64,000 bases of DNA. Source: Clostridium sp. KNHs205 (GTDB taxonomy: Bacteria > Bacillota > Clostridia > Lachnospirales > Lachnospiraceae). Below the pieces are notes generated by a model. The model saw nothing but the letters and a program-made list of their open reading frames with translations, made no database searches and was not told where the DNA came from. How positions within the stretch are numbered: position 1 is the stretch's first letter; every line of letters begins with the position of its first letter. The position numbers and the translations under genes were made by a program. The DNA is taken from the NCBI RefSeq assembly GCF_000702945.1, contig NZ_JNLE01000005.1:434001-498000 (forward strand). Reading direction: 5' to 3'. This document shows, one piece after another, positions 9,116 to 18,347 of the stretch.

Positions 9116-10261
9116 TCAGCACACTTTTCTATTTCCGAGGAAATATATAATTCCAGCAATAACAATAAACAAAGAAAAATACAGGTACATACGGCTGTAA
9201 CCGGCAGCTGTCGCAATTACACCGCCTGCCACGGAGCCAAATCCTATCCCTCCGTCAAACCCCGTAAAGAAGGTAGCATTAGCTGCCCCCAGTCTTTCCT
9301 TCGGTGCCCGCAGGACTGCCAGCGTCTGCAGACAGGAAAGCACAGCTCCGAATCCCAGACCATATAGAGCGGCACTCATCAAAAATACAGGCAGTGTTCC
9401 TGCATTTGATAAAAGGAGCATTGCTATGATTAGTAATATTAGGCCGGGATAGATAACAATATTTACTCCCAAACGGTCCGTCAATTTTCCGCAAATAGGT
9501 CTGGACAGCAGCAGAACCACAGCATATACGGTGAAAAACATGCCGATGTTCTGAATTCCCCTTTCAGAAGCATAGAGGGATAAAAAACCTGTAATGGAAC
9601 CATAGGTGGCGCAGGTAAAAAATATAACAACTGAAGGAAAGACAGAAGCCTTCTCATAAGCTGCCGCTTTTACCCTCACCTCACTTTTCTCTGCTTTTAT
9701 ACTGTTTCTTATAAACAGTGATAAAATCAATACTATAATCCCAAGTACAGCTGACAATAAGGCAATCCTGGTAAATCCATATCGGGCAAGTATGGATAAG
9801 CCGATACCAGGTGCCAGAGCCATTGCCAGACTGCTGGATAAGCTGAAAAACCCCATTCCTTCACCAAAACGGCTTTTTGGTATAACATCGGAGGCAATCG
9901 TACTGCTGGAGGTGCTTGCCATACCCCATCCTATACCATGTATAAATCGAAATACCAGAATTATACCAATCACAGGAAACCAGGTATAAGCTATGGTTAC
10001 CAGGATAATAATACACAGGCCAATTATAAAAATGCCCTTTCTTCCCATCTTATCAAGAATAATCCCTGCTACCGGACGAATCATCAGGGATGCTACGGTA
10101 GAGGCTCCGATGATCCAGCCTAATAAAGCATCCCCTCCTCCTAAGGATTTAACATAAACGGGCAATGTGGGTAAAAGCATTTGAAATCCGCAGAATAAAA
10201 GAAGGTTTACTATTGAAATAATAATAAAATCTTTTGTCCATAATGTTTGTTGTTCTTTCAC
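9116..10261 (-). CDS. Major facilitator superfamily efflux transporter
   Basis: A 381-residue polytopic protein with about 12 membrane helices. After helix 2 comes the MFS loop signature RPVAGIILDKMGRKG, and the repeat in the second half is SRPICGKLTDRLGVN. The family includes YfmO/YttB-type drug exporters. Its gene starts 22 bp after the MarR stop and ends 22 bp before the VOC gene, so the three form one operon controlled by the double MarR site at 10748-10803. An exporter of a small toxic compound is the most likely role. Confidence 0.93.
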   Translation of the reverse strand: MKEQQTLWTKDFIIISIVNLLLFCGFQMLLPTLPVYVKSLGGGDALLGWIIGASTVASLMIRPVAGIILDKMGRKGIFIIGLCIIILVTIAYTWFPVIGIILVFRFIHGIGWGMASTSSSTIASDVIPKSRFGEGMGFFSLSSSLAMALAPGIGLSILARYGFTRIALLSAVLGIIVLILSLFIRNSIKAEKSEVRVKAAAYEKASVFPSVVIFFTCATYGSITGFLSLYASERGIQNIGMFFTVYAVVLLLSRPICGKLTDRLGVNIVIYPGLILLIIAMLLLSNAGTLPVFLMSAALYGLGFGAVLSCLQTLAVLRAPKERLGAANATFFTGFDGGIGFGSVAGGVIATAAGYSRMYLYFSLFIVIAGIIYFLGNRKVC

Positions 10262-10283
10262 AAAGAATCTCCTCTAATTCCAA

Positions 10284-10727
10284 TCAGTCCGTATTAGAGA
10301 CTAAGTCCATTTTCTCATCTGTTACATTTTTCAGTATTTTATTTAGAAGTATCAGTATTTGTTCTACTTCTGCCTCTGATAAGTTTTTTGTTGTTATGTT
10401 TACCAGTTCATGAAAGGTATTTTGCAAGCTGGGAGCAATCTCCCTTCCCGCCTCTGTTAAATATAATCTATCAATACGTCTGTCTTTTTCATCCTTTTCC
10501 TTACGTATATAACCACTTTGTATCAAATATTTTACAGCCTTTGCTGTAGTAGATTTGCCAACAAGCAGGAATTCACTTAATTCCTTCTGGCTAATACCTT
10601 CATTTTTAGAGATTACATAAAAAAAATCATGCTGACCGCTTTGTATTGATATATCTTTTAGTTTTGCATTTATAATACTTTGAAGATTTCTATAAATAGC
10701 TGCATTTAATTTTCCTATACTCTCCAG
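10284..10727 (-). CDS. MarR-family regulator with apparent CTG start
   Basis: A winged-helix repressor: KLNAAIYRNLQSIINAKL (dimer helix), then SQKELSEFLLVGKSTTAKAVK (recognition helix region) and the wing RKEKDEKDRRIDRLYLTEAG. The full-length MarR frame opens after a TGA at about 10736 and has no ATG, GTG or TTG before the TTG at 10526, which lies beyond the recognition helix. CTG at 10727 sits 9 bp after AAAGGAG and gives a normal 147-residue MarR protein. An alternative is a one-base frameshift relative to a GTG nearby. It heads the MarR-MFS-VOC operon and likely represses it. Confidence 0.85.
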   Translation of the reverse strand: MESIGKLNAAIYRNLQSIINAKLKDISIQSGQHDFFYVISKNEGISQKELSEFLLVGKSTTAKAVKYLIQSGYIRKEKDEKDRRIDRLYLTEAGREIAPSLQNTFHELVNITTKNLSEAEVEQILILLNKILKNVTDEKMDLVSNTD

Positions 10728-10747
10728 CTTTCTTCACTCCTTTCTCA

Positions 10748-10803
10748 TTAGTTTCCTTTGCAACTATCTCATCATACCATTAATTAGTTTCTTATGCAAC
10801 TAT
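10748..10803 (-). promoter_or_regulatory. Sigma-A promoter flanked by two MarR-type operators
   Basis: On the minus strand TTGCAT (10794-10799) and TATGAT (10771-10776) are 17 bp apart. Two 20-bp copies of TTAGTTTCnTwTGCAACTAT lie at 10748-10767 and 10784-10803. Each is an inverted repeat with half-sites AGTT-x-C and G-x-AACT. One overlaps -35 and the other lies between -10 and the gene, an autorepression arrangement. Confidence 0.75.
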
Positions 10804-10931
10804 TATTTACAGAAAAAAAAGACTGAAATAGAAAATCGCAATAAGTGATAAACGAACAGCAAGTTTTGGGAAGATATGATATGACTATTTTGATAAAATC
10901 ATTATAGTAAAATCATAATGGGGGGCAAAAA

Positions 10932-11906
10932 ATGAAGTATATTCCCAAACCTAAACAACCTTTAGTCACACATATTTATACAGCCGATCCGTCCGCTCAC
11001 GTTTTCGAAGATAAACTCTATATCTATCCCTCTCACGACCTTGAACATAACGAACCGGATAATGATAATGGTGACCAATACAAGATGGAGGATTACCACG
11101 TTTTATCCATGGAGAACATAGCTTCTCCCTGCACTGATCATGGCGAAGCACTCCATCTAAAAGATATTCCCTGGGCCAGCCAGCAATTATGGGCTCCTGA
11201 TGCTGCCTACAAAGACGGTATCTATTATTTATTTCTTCCGGCCAAAGATAAAGATGGCATATTCCGAATAGGGGTTGCAACCAGTACAAGTCCTGACGGT
11301 CCTTTCCATGCAGAGACAACCTATATACCCGGAAGCTTTAGTATCGATCCCGCTGTTTTCACTGATGAGGATCAAAAGACTTATTTGTATTTTGGCGGTC
11401 TTTGGGGCGGTCAGCTGGAAAAATGGCAGACGGGGGAATTTCTTGCAGATGCCATAGCTCCCTCCGGCAATTCACCAGCCTTAGGACCAATGGTCGCTGA
11501 GCTAAGCGATGATCTGCTTTCCTTTAAGAATAAGCCTCAGGAAATTATAATCCTGGATGAACACGGAAACAGGATAACGGCAGAGGATGAAGACAGGCGG
11601 TATTTTGAAGGCCCCTGGATGCATAAGTACAACGGAATTTATTACCTGTCCTACTCAACCGGTACCACTCATTACATTGTCTATGCTATCAGTGATAATC
11701 CCCAGGGTCCCTTTACCTATCAGGGAAGAATCTTAGAACCTGTTGTTGGTTGGACGACACACCATTCCATTGTTCAGTTCGGCGATAAATGGTATCTGTT
11801 CTACCATGACAGTTCCTTATCCGGCGGAGTTAATCATAAGCGCTGTGTCAAATATGCAGAGTTAAAATACAACACGGACGGTACAATTCAAAAGATAATG
11901 CCTTAA
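10932..11906 (+). CDS. Glycoside hydrolase family 43 (arabinofuranosidase/xylosidase type)
   Basis: A 324-residue five-bladed beta-propeller hydrolase. The three GH43 acidic residues are visible: the general base Asp19 (YTADPSAHVF), the pKa modulator Asp139 (SIDPAVF) and the acid Glu226 (FEGPWM). No signal peptide, so it acts in the cytoplasm on imported oligosaccharides, most likely arabinoxylan or arabinan fragments. GGGGGG lies 6 bp before the ATG. It faces the GH31/CUT1 operon across a 170-bp convergent gap and may share its substrate, though it has its own promoter region. The exact subfamily cannot be fixed by eye. Confidence 0.9.
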   Translation: MKYIPKPKQPLVTHIYTADPSAHVFEDKLYIYPSHDLEHNEPDNDNGDQYKMEDYHVLSMENIASPCTDHGEALHLKDIPWASQQLWAPDAAYKDGIYYLFLPAKDKDGIFRIGVATSTSPDGPFHAETTYIPGSFSIDPAVFTDEDQKTYLYFGGLWGGQLEKWQTGEFLADAIAPSGNSPALGPMVAELSDDLLSFKNKPQEIIILDEHGNRITAEDEDRRYFEGPWMHKYNGIYYLSYSTGTTHYIVYAISDNPQGPFTYQGRILEPVVGWTTHHSIVQFGDKWYLFYHDSSLSGGVNHKRCVKYAELKYNTDGTIQKIMP

Positions 11907-12074
11907 AAATAACAATTTTTCTGTACAGATACAGCTTTTTGCTGGTGCGGCTAAATAAAAGCTAAACCGGCAACTGGCTGAGCTGTACAAGCCTCAGCCA
12001 TAGAACCAAAAACAGCTATAAGAAAAGGAGCTTGACTTAGTACCCTTTATCTTTTGCCGGGTAGAGCCATTGCG

Positions 12075-14387
12075 CTATACTTCAGTGTTATTACTTAATT
12101 TAATCTCCACTTTTCTTCCTTCAAAGGGTATCTCTCTTTCTATACCATTAACCTTTAGGATAAACGAGCTGTAAAGTTTCTCATATCCTCTGTATGAAAG
12201 CTCTGCCGTAAAAATTCCTTCTTTTGTAATTGAAAATTCATATTGGTTATACACACCTTCAATATAATCAAAACTCTCTCCGTCATCCTGGTAATGGGTA
12301 TATACGCCATCCCCACAATAGATATCAAGAATCAGTGCTGTAATTTCCTTTTCCCCTACATATTCCTGAGGCGGATAGTTGGGGATGATAGAACCTTCCT
12401 TAACGTAGAGGGGGCAAACCTCAAGAGGTGCATCTGCAATGAGATATCCTGCTCCTTCTACTACATTGCCAGTCCAGTAATCTATCCAATTTCCTTCTGG
12501 CAGATATACCATACGGTTAAGAGCTCCCTGCATAACCACCGGTGCAACCAGAAGACTTTCACCTACCAGGAACTGGTCGTTGCATTCACGGACTCTTAAA
12601 TCAGTTTCATAATGAAGTACAAGAGGTCTTAGGACAGGAAGTCCGCTTTGCTCCCCTGCCACAAATAAATCATAGAAATATGGCAGTAGCTTATATCTTA
12701 ACTCTACATATCTACGGTAAATATCCATGGTCTTCTTGCCAAACTGCCAGGGTTCCTGATAGAAGCTGCCTTTATTGGAATGGTTTCTGAACAGCGGGGA
12801 AAAGCATCCCACCTGAACCCACCTGGTTAAGAGTTCGGCTGTAGTATCTGAACCAAAACCTCCAACATCCGTACCCACAAAACTCATACCGCTTAAGCCT
12901 AAATTACACAATTGGGGAACTGCCATTTGTAAATGTGCCCAAATGCTGTGGTTATCCCCTGTCCAGGCTGTAGTATATTTCTGGCTTCCGCTATAACAGG
13001 CTCTGGTAATGACAAAAGGTCTTCTTTTATCATACTTCTTTAGACCTTCATAGGTTGCCCTGGACATAAGGTGCCCATAAACGTTATGCATTTCACCATG
13101 GGTTGCTTTTCTCTTTTCATCGGAAAATACGATATCCTCAGGAATTTCACCTTGAAAGCTGGCAGGTTCGTTCATATCATTCCATACTCCTCGAACTCCG
13201 TAATCCAACAGAAACTTCTGGTTATCTGCCCACCACTCTCTCACCTTTTCATTTCCAAAGTCCGGATAAACAGAATCACCGGGCCATACCTGATTCACAT
13301 AGATTTCACCTTCCGGTGTTTTCACAAAATAATCCTTTTCCACACCTTCGTCGTAAACCTTGTAACCTTCTTCCGCTTTCACTCCGGGATCAATAATCGT
13401 AACTATCTTAAATCCATCTTTCCCTAAATCCTGAAGCATTTTCTTAGGCGCATCATAGGAAGTTTTATTCCAGGTAAAGACCTTATATTTTTCCATATAA
13501 TCAATGTCCAGATGGATGGTATCACAGGGAATGTGATTGTCTCTTAGGTCTTTCGCCAGTTTTCTGACATCGCTTTCCGTTTCATAGCCCCATCTGGACT
13601 GATGATACCCAAGGCTCCACAGCTGTGGCCTGTTAACCCTGCCGGTAAGGGCGGTGTAGCCTTTTATTATGTCCTTCATTTCTTCCCCGGTAAAGAAGTA
13701 ATAGTCAAGGTTTCCCCGGTCAGCTGCAAAATAAAAATATTCACTGCTTTCCTTTCCCATATCCCAGTAAGAACGGTTGGTGTTATCAAAAAATATACCA
13801 TAGACACTATTAGCCTTTACCGTAATCAGAAAAGGTATGGTTTTGTATAAAGTCTTATAACTGTCTACCTGAGGTGTGGGGTCATCTGTATTCCACATTT
13901 CATAATCGTAGCCTCTTTTATTTAAAAACCCGGTCTTGTCTCCAAGCCCGTAGAAATATTCATCACCTTCCAGTTCTTTTATCACCTGAAGCTTATGGTT
14001 ATTCACTTCATTCTTAAGCTGATGTCCTTCTTTTGCCATCAGTTCAATTAACTCTTCACTAAGTACAAGCCGAAGCTTACGCTCACCGCGGTAGTCCCTG
14101 CATAAAATACTTCCGTCTGCTTTATAAAAGTCCACCATAAAATCCTCATAAACTTTGATGGTAACTTTCGCCGTACTTATAACCAGGCAATCCCCTGCCA
14201 TGGCCGCGCTAAATCCTGTATCCCATAATACTGGCTCCTCAATGGCTTTTGACTTTCCATTATCCTCAAATTTTGAGAACACATGTATTATGAGGTCACT
14301 TATAATAGAAATTGTACCCCTGCCATTTTCAAATACGATTTCTACATCTTGCTGTTTTGCTTCAAAATTTACTATTTTTCCAAACAT
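12075..14387 (-). CDS. Glycoside hydrolase family 31 alpha-glucosidase
   Basis: Cytoplasmic 770-residue exo-alpha-glycosidase. The nucleophile is Asp404 in WNDMNEP, the acid/base Asp478 in WTGDN, and GTDVGGF follows as in family 31. The N-terminal beta-sandwich domain (1-240) precedes the (beta/alpha)8 barrel, and beta domains finish the protein. WNDMNEP and the LWSLGYHQSRWGY block are features of alpha-glucosidases, not xylosidases. ATG at 14387 has GGAG at 6 bp; the longer frame upstream has none. It is the last gene of the CUT1 operon, so it probably hydrolyses the imported alpha-glucoside. Two strong hairpins separate it from the binding-protein gene. Confidence 0.93.
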   Translation of the reverse strand: MFGKIVNFEAKQQDVEIVFENGRGTISIISDLIIHVFSKFEDNGKSKAIEEPVLWDTGFSAAMAGDCLVISTAKVTIKVYEDFMVDFYKADGSILCRDYRGERKLRLVLSEELIELMAKEGHQLKNEVNNHKLQVIKELEGDEYFYGLGDKTGFLNKRGYDYEMWNTDDPTPQVDSYKTLYKTIPFLITVKANSVYGIFFDNTNRSYWDMGKESSEYFYFAADRGNLDYYFFTGEEMKDIIKGYTALTGRVNRPQLWSLGYHQSRWGYETESDVRKLAKDLRDNHIPCDTIHLDIDYMEKYKVFTWNKTSYDAPKKMLQDLGKDGFKIVTIIDPGVKAEEGYKVYDEGVEKDYFVKTPEGEIYVNQVWPGDSVYPDFGNEKVREWWADNQKFLLDYGVRGVWNDMNEPASFQGEIPEDIVFSDEKRKATHGEMHNVYGHLMSRATYEGLKKYDKRRPFVITRACYSGSQKYTTAWTGDNHSIWAHLQMAVPQLCNLGLSGMSFVGTDVGGFGSDTTAELLTRWVQVGCFSPLFRNHSNKGSFYQEPWQFGKKTMDIYRRYVELRYKLLPYFYDLFVAGEQSGLPVLRPLVLHYETDLRVRECNDQFLVGESLLVAPVVMQGALNRMVYLPEGNWIDYWTGNVVEGAGYLIADAPLEVCPLYVKEGSIIPNYPPQEYVGEKEITALILDIYCGDGVYTHYQDDGESFDYIEGVYNQYEFSITKEGIFTAELSYRGYEKLYSSFILKVNGIEREIPFEGRKVEIKLSNNTEV

Positions 14388-14455
14388 TCTGAACTCCGCT
14401 TCTTTTATAGGCATCTTCTCTTGATGTGATACATTAATTAATATTATCTGGGATG

Positions 14456-14558
14456 TGTCTGAAAACTGCTTGAGTGGGACATTCAGAACCGTGCCATGAG
14501 TTTTCAGACAAGCCTTAATATGCCGGCAAGTTATATGAAAGATATCGGCTTGCCGGCA
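14456..14558 (-). other. Two intercistronic stem-loops between binding-protein and GH31 genes
   Basis: A perfect 12-bp stem (TGTCTGAAAACT at 14456-14467 with AGTTTTCAGACA at 14499-14510) and a perfect 10-bp stem (TGCCGGCAAG at 14521-14530 with CTTGCCGGCA at 14549-14558) lie in the 277-bp gap. Neither is followed by a clear T-run. They resemble mRNA-stabilising or processing hairpins that give a high binding-protein to enzyme ratio. Confidence 0.6.
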
Positions 14559-14664
14559 CATCAATTGTATTTATTATGCAGTATTTTCTTAAGAACACTT
14601 AACTACAGCAAGGCTTTTACAGCTGCAGTTAGACTGACAGGTAAGAATTTTTATTTCAATTTAT

Positions 14665-16260
14665 TTATTTTGCATTTGCCTGATAGGTTTCAAATGCATC
14701 CATCTGTATTTTCATGAAATCATCATAGCCCATCTGTTTTAAGGTATCAATGTAAGTATCCCATTCTTCTTCCACTCCGCCTTCTGTTACCCATTTGGCC
14801 TGCATGGTAGTTACATAAGAATTGATATCCATATAAAGTGTTGATAAATCATTTAATTGCTCATTGGTATAACTTACATTGGGATATGCCGGTTTTGCAT
14901 ACTGGCTTAAATCTTTATCAAGCTCAAGCTTCAGTCCGTCACCACTGTCTGCAGGTAATTTAACTTTATCATTAAAACCATCCGCTATATATTTCGGACC
15001 AAAGTCACGAAGAGAATTAACCCATGCAAAGGTATCTGCGGAATCTCCATTGGTAGGAGGAAGCAGGGAGTAGGTATCTCCCTCTTTTTCAACACCTACA
15101 CCAAAGGAGCCATAGAAGGTTTGAATGGAGGCATCTTCTGTATAGAACTGATCCATCCAGCGAAGAAGTGCTCCGGGATCTTCGCAGTTATTGGTAATCA
15201 TGAATTCGTTTCTGCTGTAATTCCAGTGCTCTGGATCAGAAGAGATATAACGCTCTCCGTCAGGTCCCTGTAAGGCTGTCAAAGCTGTATACTGTGAAGA
15301 GTTGGGACCAAAAGTTGCATCGGCTGTCCAACCAGGCGCTGAACCGATTAAAGCTGTTTCATTCATAAGCTTTGCATCTCTCATGGAGGTATCCTGTGTA
15401 AACACTTCCGGATCGATCAAGCCCTCACTATAAGCTTTATGCATCCATTTAATACCTTCACGGTAGGAGTCGAGGGTGGGCAGGTAAGCCGGCTGTCCGT
15501 CTTTGATGGACATTAAATAAGTATTATCTGCACCAATGGTCATACCAAAAGGAAGCAGGAAGAACATTGTAGTATCGGCATAACCCTGTCCATAAGGAAT
15601 TTCATCGTTGGGATCACCGTTTCCGTTGGCATCCTGGTCCTTGAACGCCTTTAATACATTATAGTATTCCTCATATGTCTGAGGCATTGAGAGGCCTAAG
15701 TTATCAAGCCAGGTCTGATTGATGAACATCTGGTTTGCTACTATCGGTCTGCAGGGTTTTTTACTGGGAAGTCCGTATATATGTCCGTCAGAGGAAGTTG
15801 CAAGTGCCTTCATTGTCGGATCTTTTTCCAGAATTGCCTTGAAGTTAGGCATGTTTTCATTAATATAATCATCCAAAGCAATAAAGGAATTCTGGTTTGA
15901 GGCGATTTCAGCCGCAGAAAAACAGATGGAACCTAAAAATGCATCAGGTAAATCACCGCCTGCCATTAATACCGCTTTTTTATCCCCCCAGTCAGAATTA
16001 AGAATAGTTTCCCATTGAATCTTAATACCGGCATTTTCAGCAGCAGTATCTACAAAGCCTTCATGATAGGCTTCACCCCAGTCTGCCCAACGCACTGTAG
16101 CCACCTTAAAAGAATTCTGCTCTGCTGTTTCATTTCCTTTGCCCTGGCTTTCCTGAGAGGTCGGATTAGCGTTATTATCTCCTCCCTTTCCCCCGCAGCC
16201 TGTTAATGAGACTGCTAACATTGCTGCCATAACTATGGCACTCACTGCTTTCTTAAACAT
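14665..16260 (-). CDS. Sugar ABC transporter substrate-binding lipoprotein (LplA type)
   Basis: A 531-residue extracellular binding protein. The signal peptide ends in a lipobox, VSLTGC, with Cys22 as the lipidated residue, followed by a GGKGGDNN linker. Large size, DPNDEIPYGQGY and NQTWLDNLGLSMPQTYEEYYNVLKAF are typical of the long LplA/YtcQ class that works with LplB/LplC permeases. ATG at 16260 has GGAGG 8 bp upstream. It follows two permease genes by 15 bp. Target is an oligosaccharide, probably alpha-linked given the GH31 gene downstream. No ATPase gene is in the locus, so a shared MsmX-like ATPase must be encoded elsewhere. Confidence 0.93.
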   Translation of the reverse strand: MFKKAVSAIVMAAMLAVSLTGCGGKGGDNNANPTSQESQGKGNETAEQNSFKVATVRWADWGEAYHEGFVDTAAENAGIKIQWETILNSDWGDKKAVLMAGGDLPDAFLGSICFSAAEIASNQNSFIALDDYINENMPNFKAILEKDPTMKALATSSDGHIYGLPSKKPCRPIVANQMFINQTWLDNLGLSMPQTYEEYYNVLKAFKDQDANGNGDPNDEIPYGQGYADTTMFFLLPFGMTIGADNTYLMSIKDGQPAYLPTLDSYREGIKWMHKAYSEGLIDPEVFTQDTSMRDAKLMNETALIGSAPGWTADATFGPNSSQYTALTALQGPDGERYISSDPEHWNYSRNEFMITNNCEDPGALLRWMDQFYTEDASIQTFYGSFGVGVEKEGDTYSLLPPTNGDSADTFAWVNSLRDFGPKYIADGFNDKVKLPADSGDGLKLELDKDLSQYAKPAYPNVSYTNEQLNDLSTLYMDINSYVTTMQAKWVTEGGVEEEWDTYIDTLKQMGYDDFMKIQMDAFETYQANAK

Positions 16261-16275
16261 AACTATCTCCTCCAA

Positions 16276-17178
16276 TTATTCTTTAATGGCACCTATCATA
16301 ACCCCTTGATTAAAGTACTTTTGCAGAAAAGGATATAAGCACATAATCGGAATGGTTGAGATTACAATTGATGCATATTTCATCATATCAGACAGTCTTC
16401 GAAGCTCAGATGCCATTTCCCCTGTAGCAGCTCCAAGGAGTGACTGATTAGATATCAGTATTCTTCGCAGTAACAGCTGTAATGGTTGTAAGTTCGAGCT
16501 CTGCAAGTAAATCAAAGCATTAAACCAGGAATTCCAAATGCCTACTGCCGTCCATAATCCAATTACGGCAATAATTGCCTTGGATAAGGGTATTGCAAAC
16601 CGAAAGAAATATCTTATGGTACCACAGCCGTCAATCTGTGCAGATTCCCATAGTCCTTCCGGTAAGCTTGAATTAAAAAATGTTCTTGCCACAATTATAT
16701 TATAAGTAGATACCGAAAAAGGTACTATCATAACCCAGAAGGAATCCAATAAATTAAAGTCCTTTACTACCAGATAAATGGGTATCAGACCGCCGCTGAT
16801 AAACATTGGTATAATATAGAATAAATTAATCCATTTTCTTCCCACCATATCTTTTCGGGACATGGCATATCCGGCGGTAATATTAACTAATAATGCAACC
16901 AGTGTACCTGTTAAGGTATAAATTATCGTATTACCATAACTGCGCCAGATAGCTGCCTGTTTAAACAATTCCCGGTATCCGTCCAGTATCCACTTCTTCG
17001 GCCAGACCCATACATTTCCGTTGGCAACATCTGCCGGATTACTAAAGGATGCTATGATAATAAACCATAAAGGATAAATAACTGCCAATATCATCAAAAC
17101 CGCAATGGCGTGGATAGCAAAGTCAACTATTCTGTCCTGACGGCTCTTTTTCATTCTAACGGGTTTCTGTCTGCTCAT
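16276..17178 (-). CDS. Sugar ABC transporter permease (LplC/YtcP type)
   Basis: A 300-residue inner permease with six membrane helices. The EAA-loop region reads GLWESAQIDGCGTIRYFFRFAIPLSKA, where CUT1 permeases contact the ATPase. The C-terminus MIGAIKE is the characteristic ending of YtcP/LplC proteins. Strong AAGGAGG at 8 bp before ATG. It lies 13 bp from the other permease gene and 15 bp before the binding-protein gene, so the three make one import complex. Confidence 0.95.
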   Translation of the reverse strand: MSRQKPVRMKKSRQDRIVDFAIHAIAVLMILAVIYPLWFIIIASFSNPADVANGNVWVWPKKWILDGYRELFKQAAIWRSYGNTIIYTLTGTLVALLVNITAGYAMSRKDMVGRKWINLFYIIPMFISGGLIPIYLVVKDFNLLDSFWVMIVPFSVSTYNIIVARTFFNSSLPEGLWESAQIDGCGTIRYFFRFAIPLSKAIIAVIGLWTAVGIWNSWFNALIYLQSSNLQPLQLLLRRILISNQSLLGAATGEMASELRRLSDMMKYASIVISTIPIMCLYPFLQKYFNQGVMIGAIKE

Positions 17179-17191
17179 GAAAAACCCCTCC

Positions 17192-18130
17192 TTATATCAA
17201 ACCGGTATCTGTAGTTTTCTTTGAAAACCAGTTAACCACTAAGAGTACCGCCAAATTTACTACCGTATTAAACAAACCGATTGCAGTCGACAGGCTGTAT
17301 TGAAAGCTCTGCATGCCAACTTTATAGACATAAGTAGAAATAATCTCACTGCCCATGGAGTTCTGGGTATTTTGCAGCAGCAATACTTTCTCAAACCCTA
17401 CACTTAAAATACCGCCTGCTCTTAAGATTAACAGTATCATGGCAGTGGATAGAATCAGCGGAATATCGATATAACGGATTTTCTGCATCGTAGATGCACC
17501 GTCAATGGTAGCAGCTTCGTAATATGTAGGATCTATGGCAGACAAAGCCGCCAGATATATAATACTGTCCCAGCCTAAATGCTGCCAGATATCGCTCCAT
17601 ACATAAACATGCTTAAAAGCCGATACGCTTGCCATGAAATTTGGTAACTCTACTCCAAACAGCCTGAAAAAGTTTGCTATGATTCCGCTGCTGGGTGACA
17701 AAAAGATCAGTATCAGACCGCACATAACCATGGTGGAAATAAAGTGCGGAAGGTAGGTTGTTACCTGAAACACCTTTTTAAACTTCTGGTTTCTGATCTG
17801 GTTGCATAACAATGCCAAAGCAATCGGCAGCGGAAACCCGACAATAATTCCATAAAGGCTGATAGATAATGTATTTTTGAGTGTTAGTGCAAACTGGTAC
17901 GAATTGAAAAACTTTATAAAATGCTTGAAGCCTACCCAGGGACTCCCCATAATCCCCAGTGCCGGTGAATAATCTTTAAAGGCAATTATAAGACCATACA
18001 TCGGTAAATACGCAAAGCAGAACAAAAGAACAGCAGACGGAAATAAAAGTATATATAGCGGAATACTCTTCTTTAACCCTCTGCCCAAAGAAACTCTTGC
18101 CCCTTTGGTACTATTTGATATTTTTTTCAT
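17192..18130 (-). CDS. Sugar ABC transporter permease (LplB/YteP type)
   Basis: The 312-residue partner permease with six predicted membrane segments. The ATPase-contact loop is TYYEAATIDGASTMQKIRYIDIPLI. PMYGLIIAFKDYSPALGIMGSPWVG near the N-terminus is typical of LplB/YteP members. ATG at 18130 is 7 bp after AAAGGAGG; a 19-codon upstream extension has no site. It is the first gene of the import operon. The divergent region upstream holds a promoter motif shared with the YesM-like sensor gene. Confidence 0.95.
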   Translation of the reverse strand: MKKISNSTKGARVSLGRGLKKSIPLYILLFPSAVLLFCFAYLPMYGLIIAFKDYSPALGIMGSPWVGFKHFIKFFNSYQFALTLKNTLSISLYGIIVGFPLPIALALLCNQIRNQKFKKVFQVTTYLPHFISTMVMCGLILIFLSPSSGIIANFFRLFGVELPNFMASVSAFKHVYVWSDIWQHLGWDSIIYLAALSAIDPTYYEAATIDGASTMQKIRYIDIPLILSTAMILLILRAGGILSVGFEKVLLLQNTQNSMGSEIISTYVYKVGMQSFQYSLSTAIGLFNTVVNLAVLLVVNWFSKKTTDTGLI

Positions 18131-18154
18131 TTTGCGTCCTCCTTTAGTGGGAAT

Positions 18155-18292
18155 TTTATCACATTTATACAAGGGTCTATAGAACAATTCCGACTTTACC
18201 CTAGCACTATTTCGTCTTCCTGGGAAATTTGCTAGTATCTAAGAGTCTATTCTTGTATAATAGTGATAAACTAGTACTACAGGGTAGTACTA
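18155..18292. promoter_or_regulatory. Divergent control region with mirrored promoter motif and palindrome
   Basis: CTTGTATAAnnGTGATAAA occurs at 18252-18270 on the plus strand, facing the sensor kinase gene, and again on the minus strand at 18155-18173, facing the permease genes. Each contains a TATAA-type -10, but neither has a good -35, which suggests activator dependence. A perfect palindrome, TAGTACT-7-AGTACTA, lies at 18272-18292. The YesN-like regulator encoded next door is the likely binder. Confidence 0.55.
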
Positions 18293-18347
18293 AATGGTAA
18301 CCTGACTTTACACCTCCAATCATAAAATTACCATTACAGGAGCTTAA

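Noticed and set aside
12543..14424. Several plus-strand frames over the GH31 gene
   Set aside because: All antisense shadows of a clear, full-length enzyme gene.
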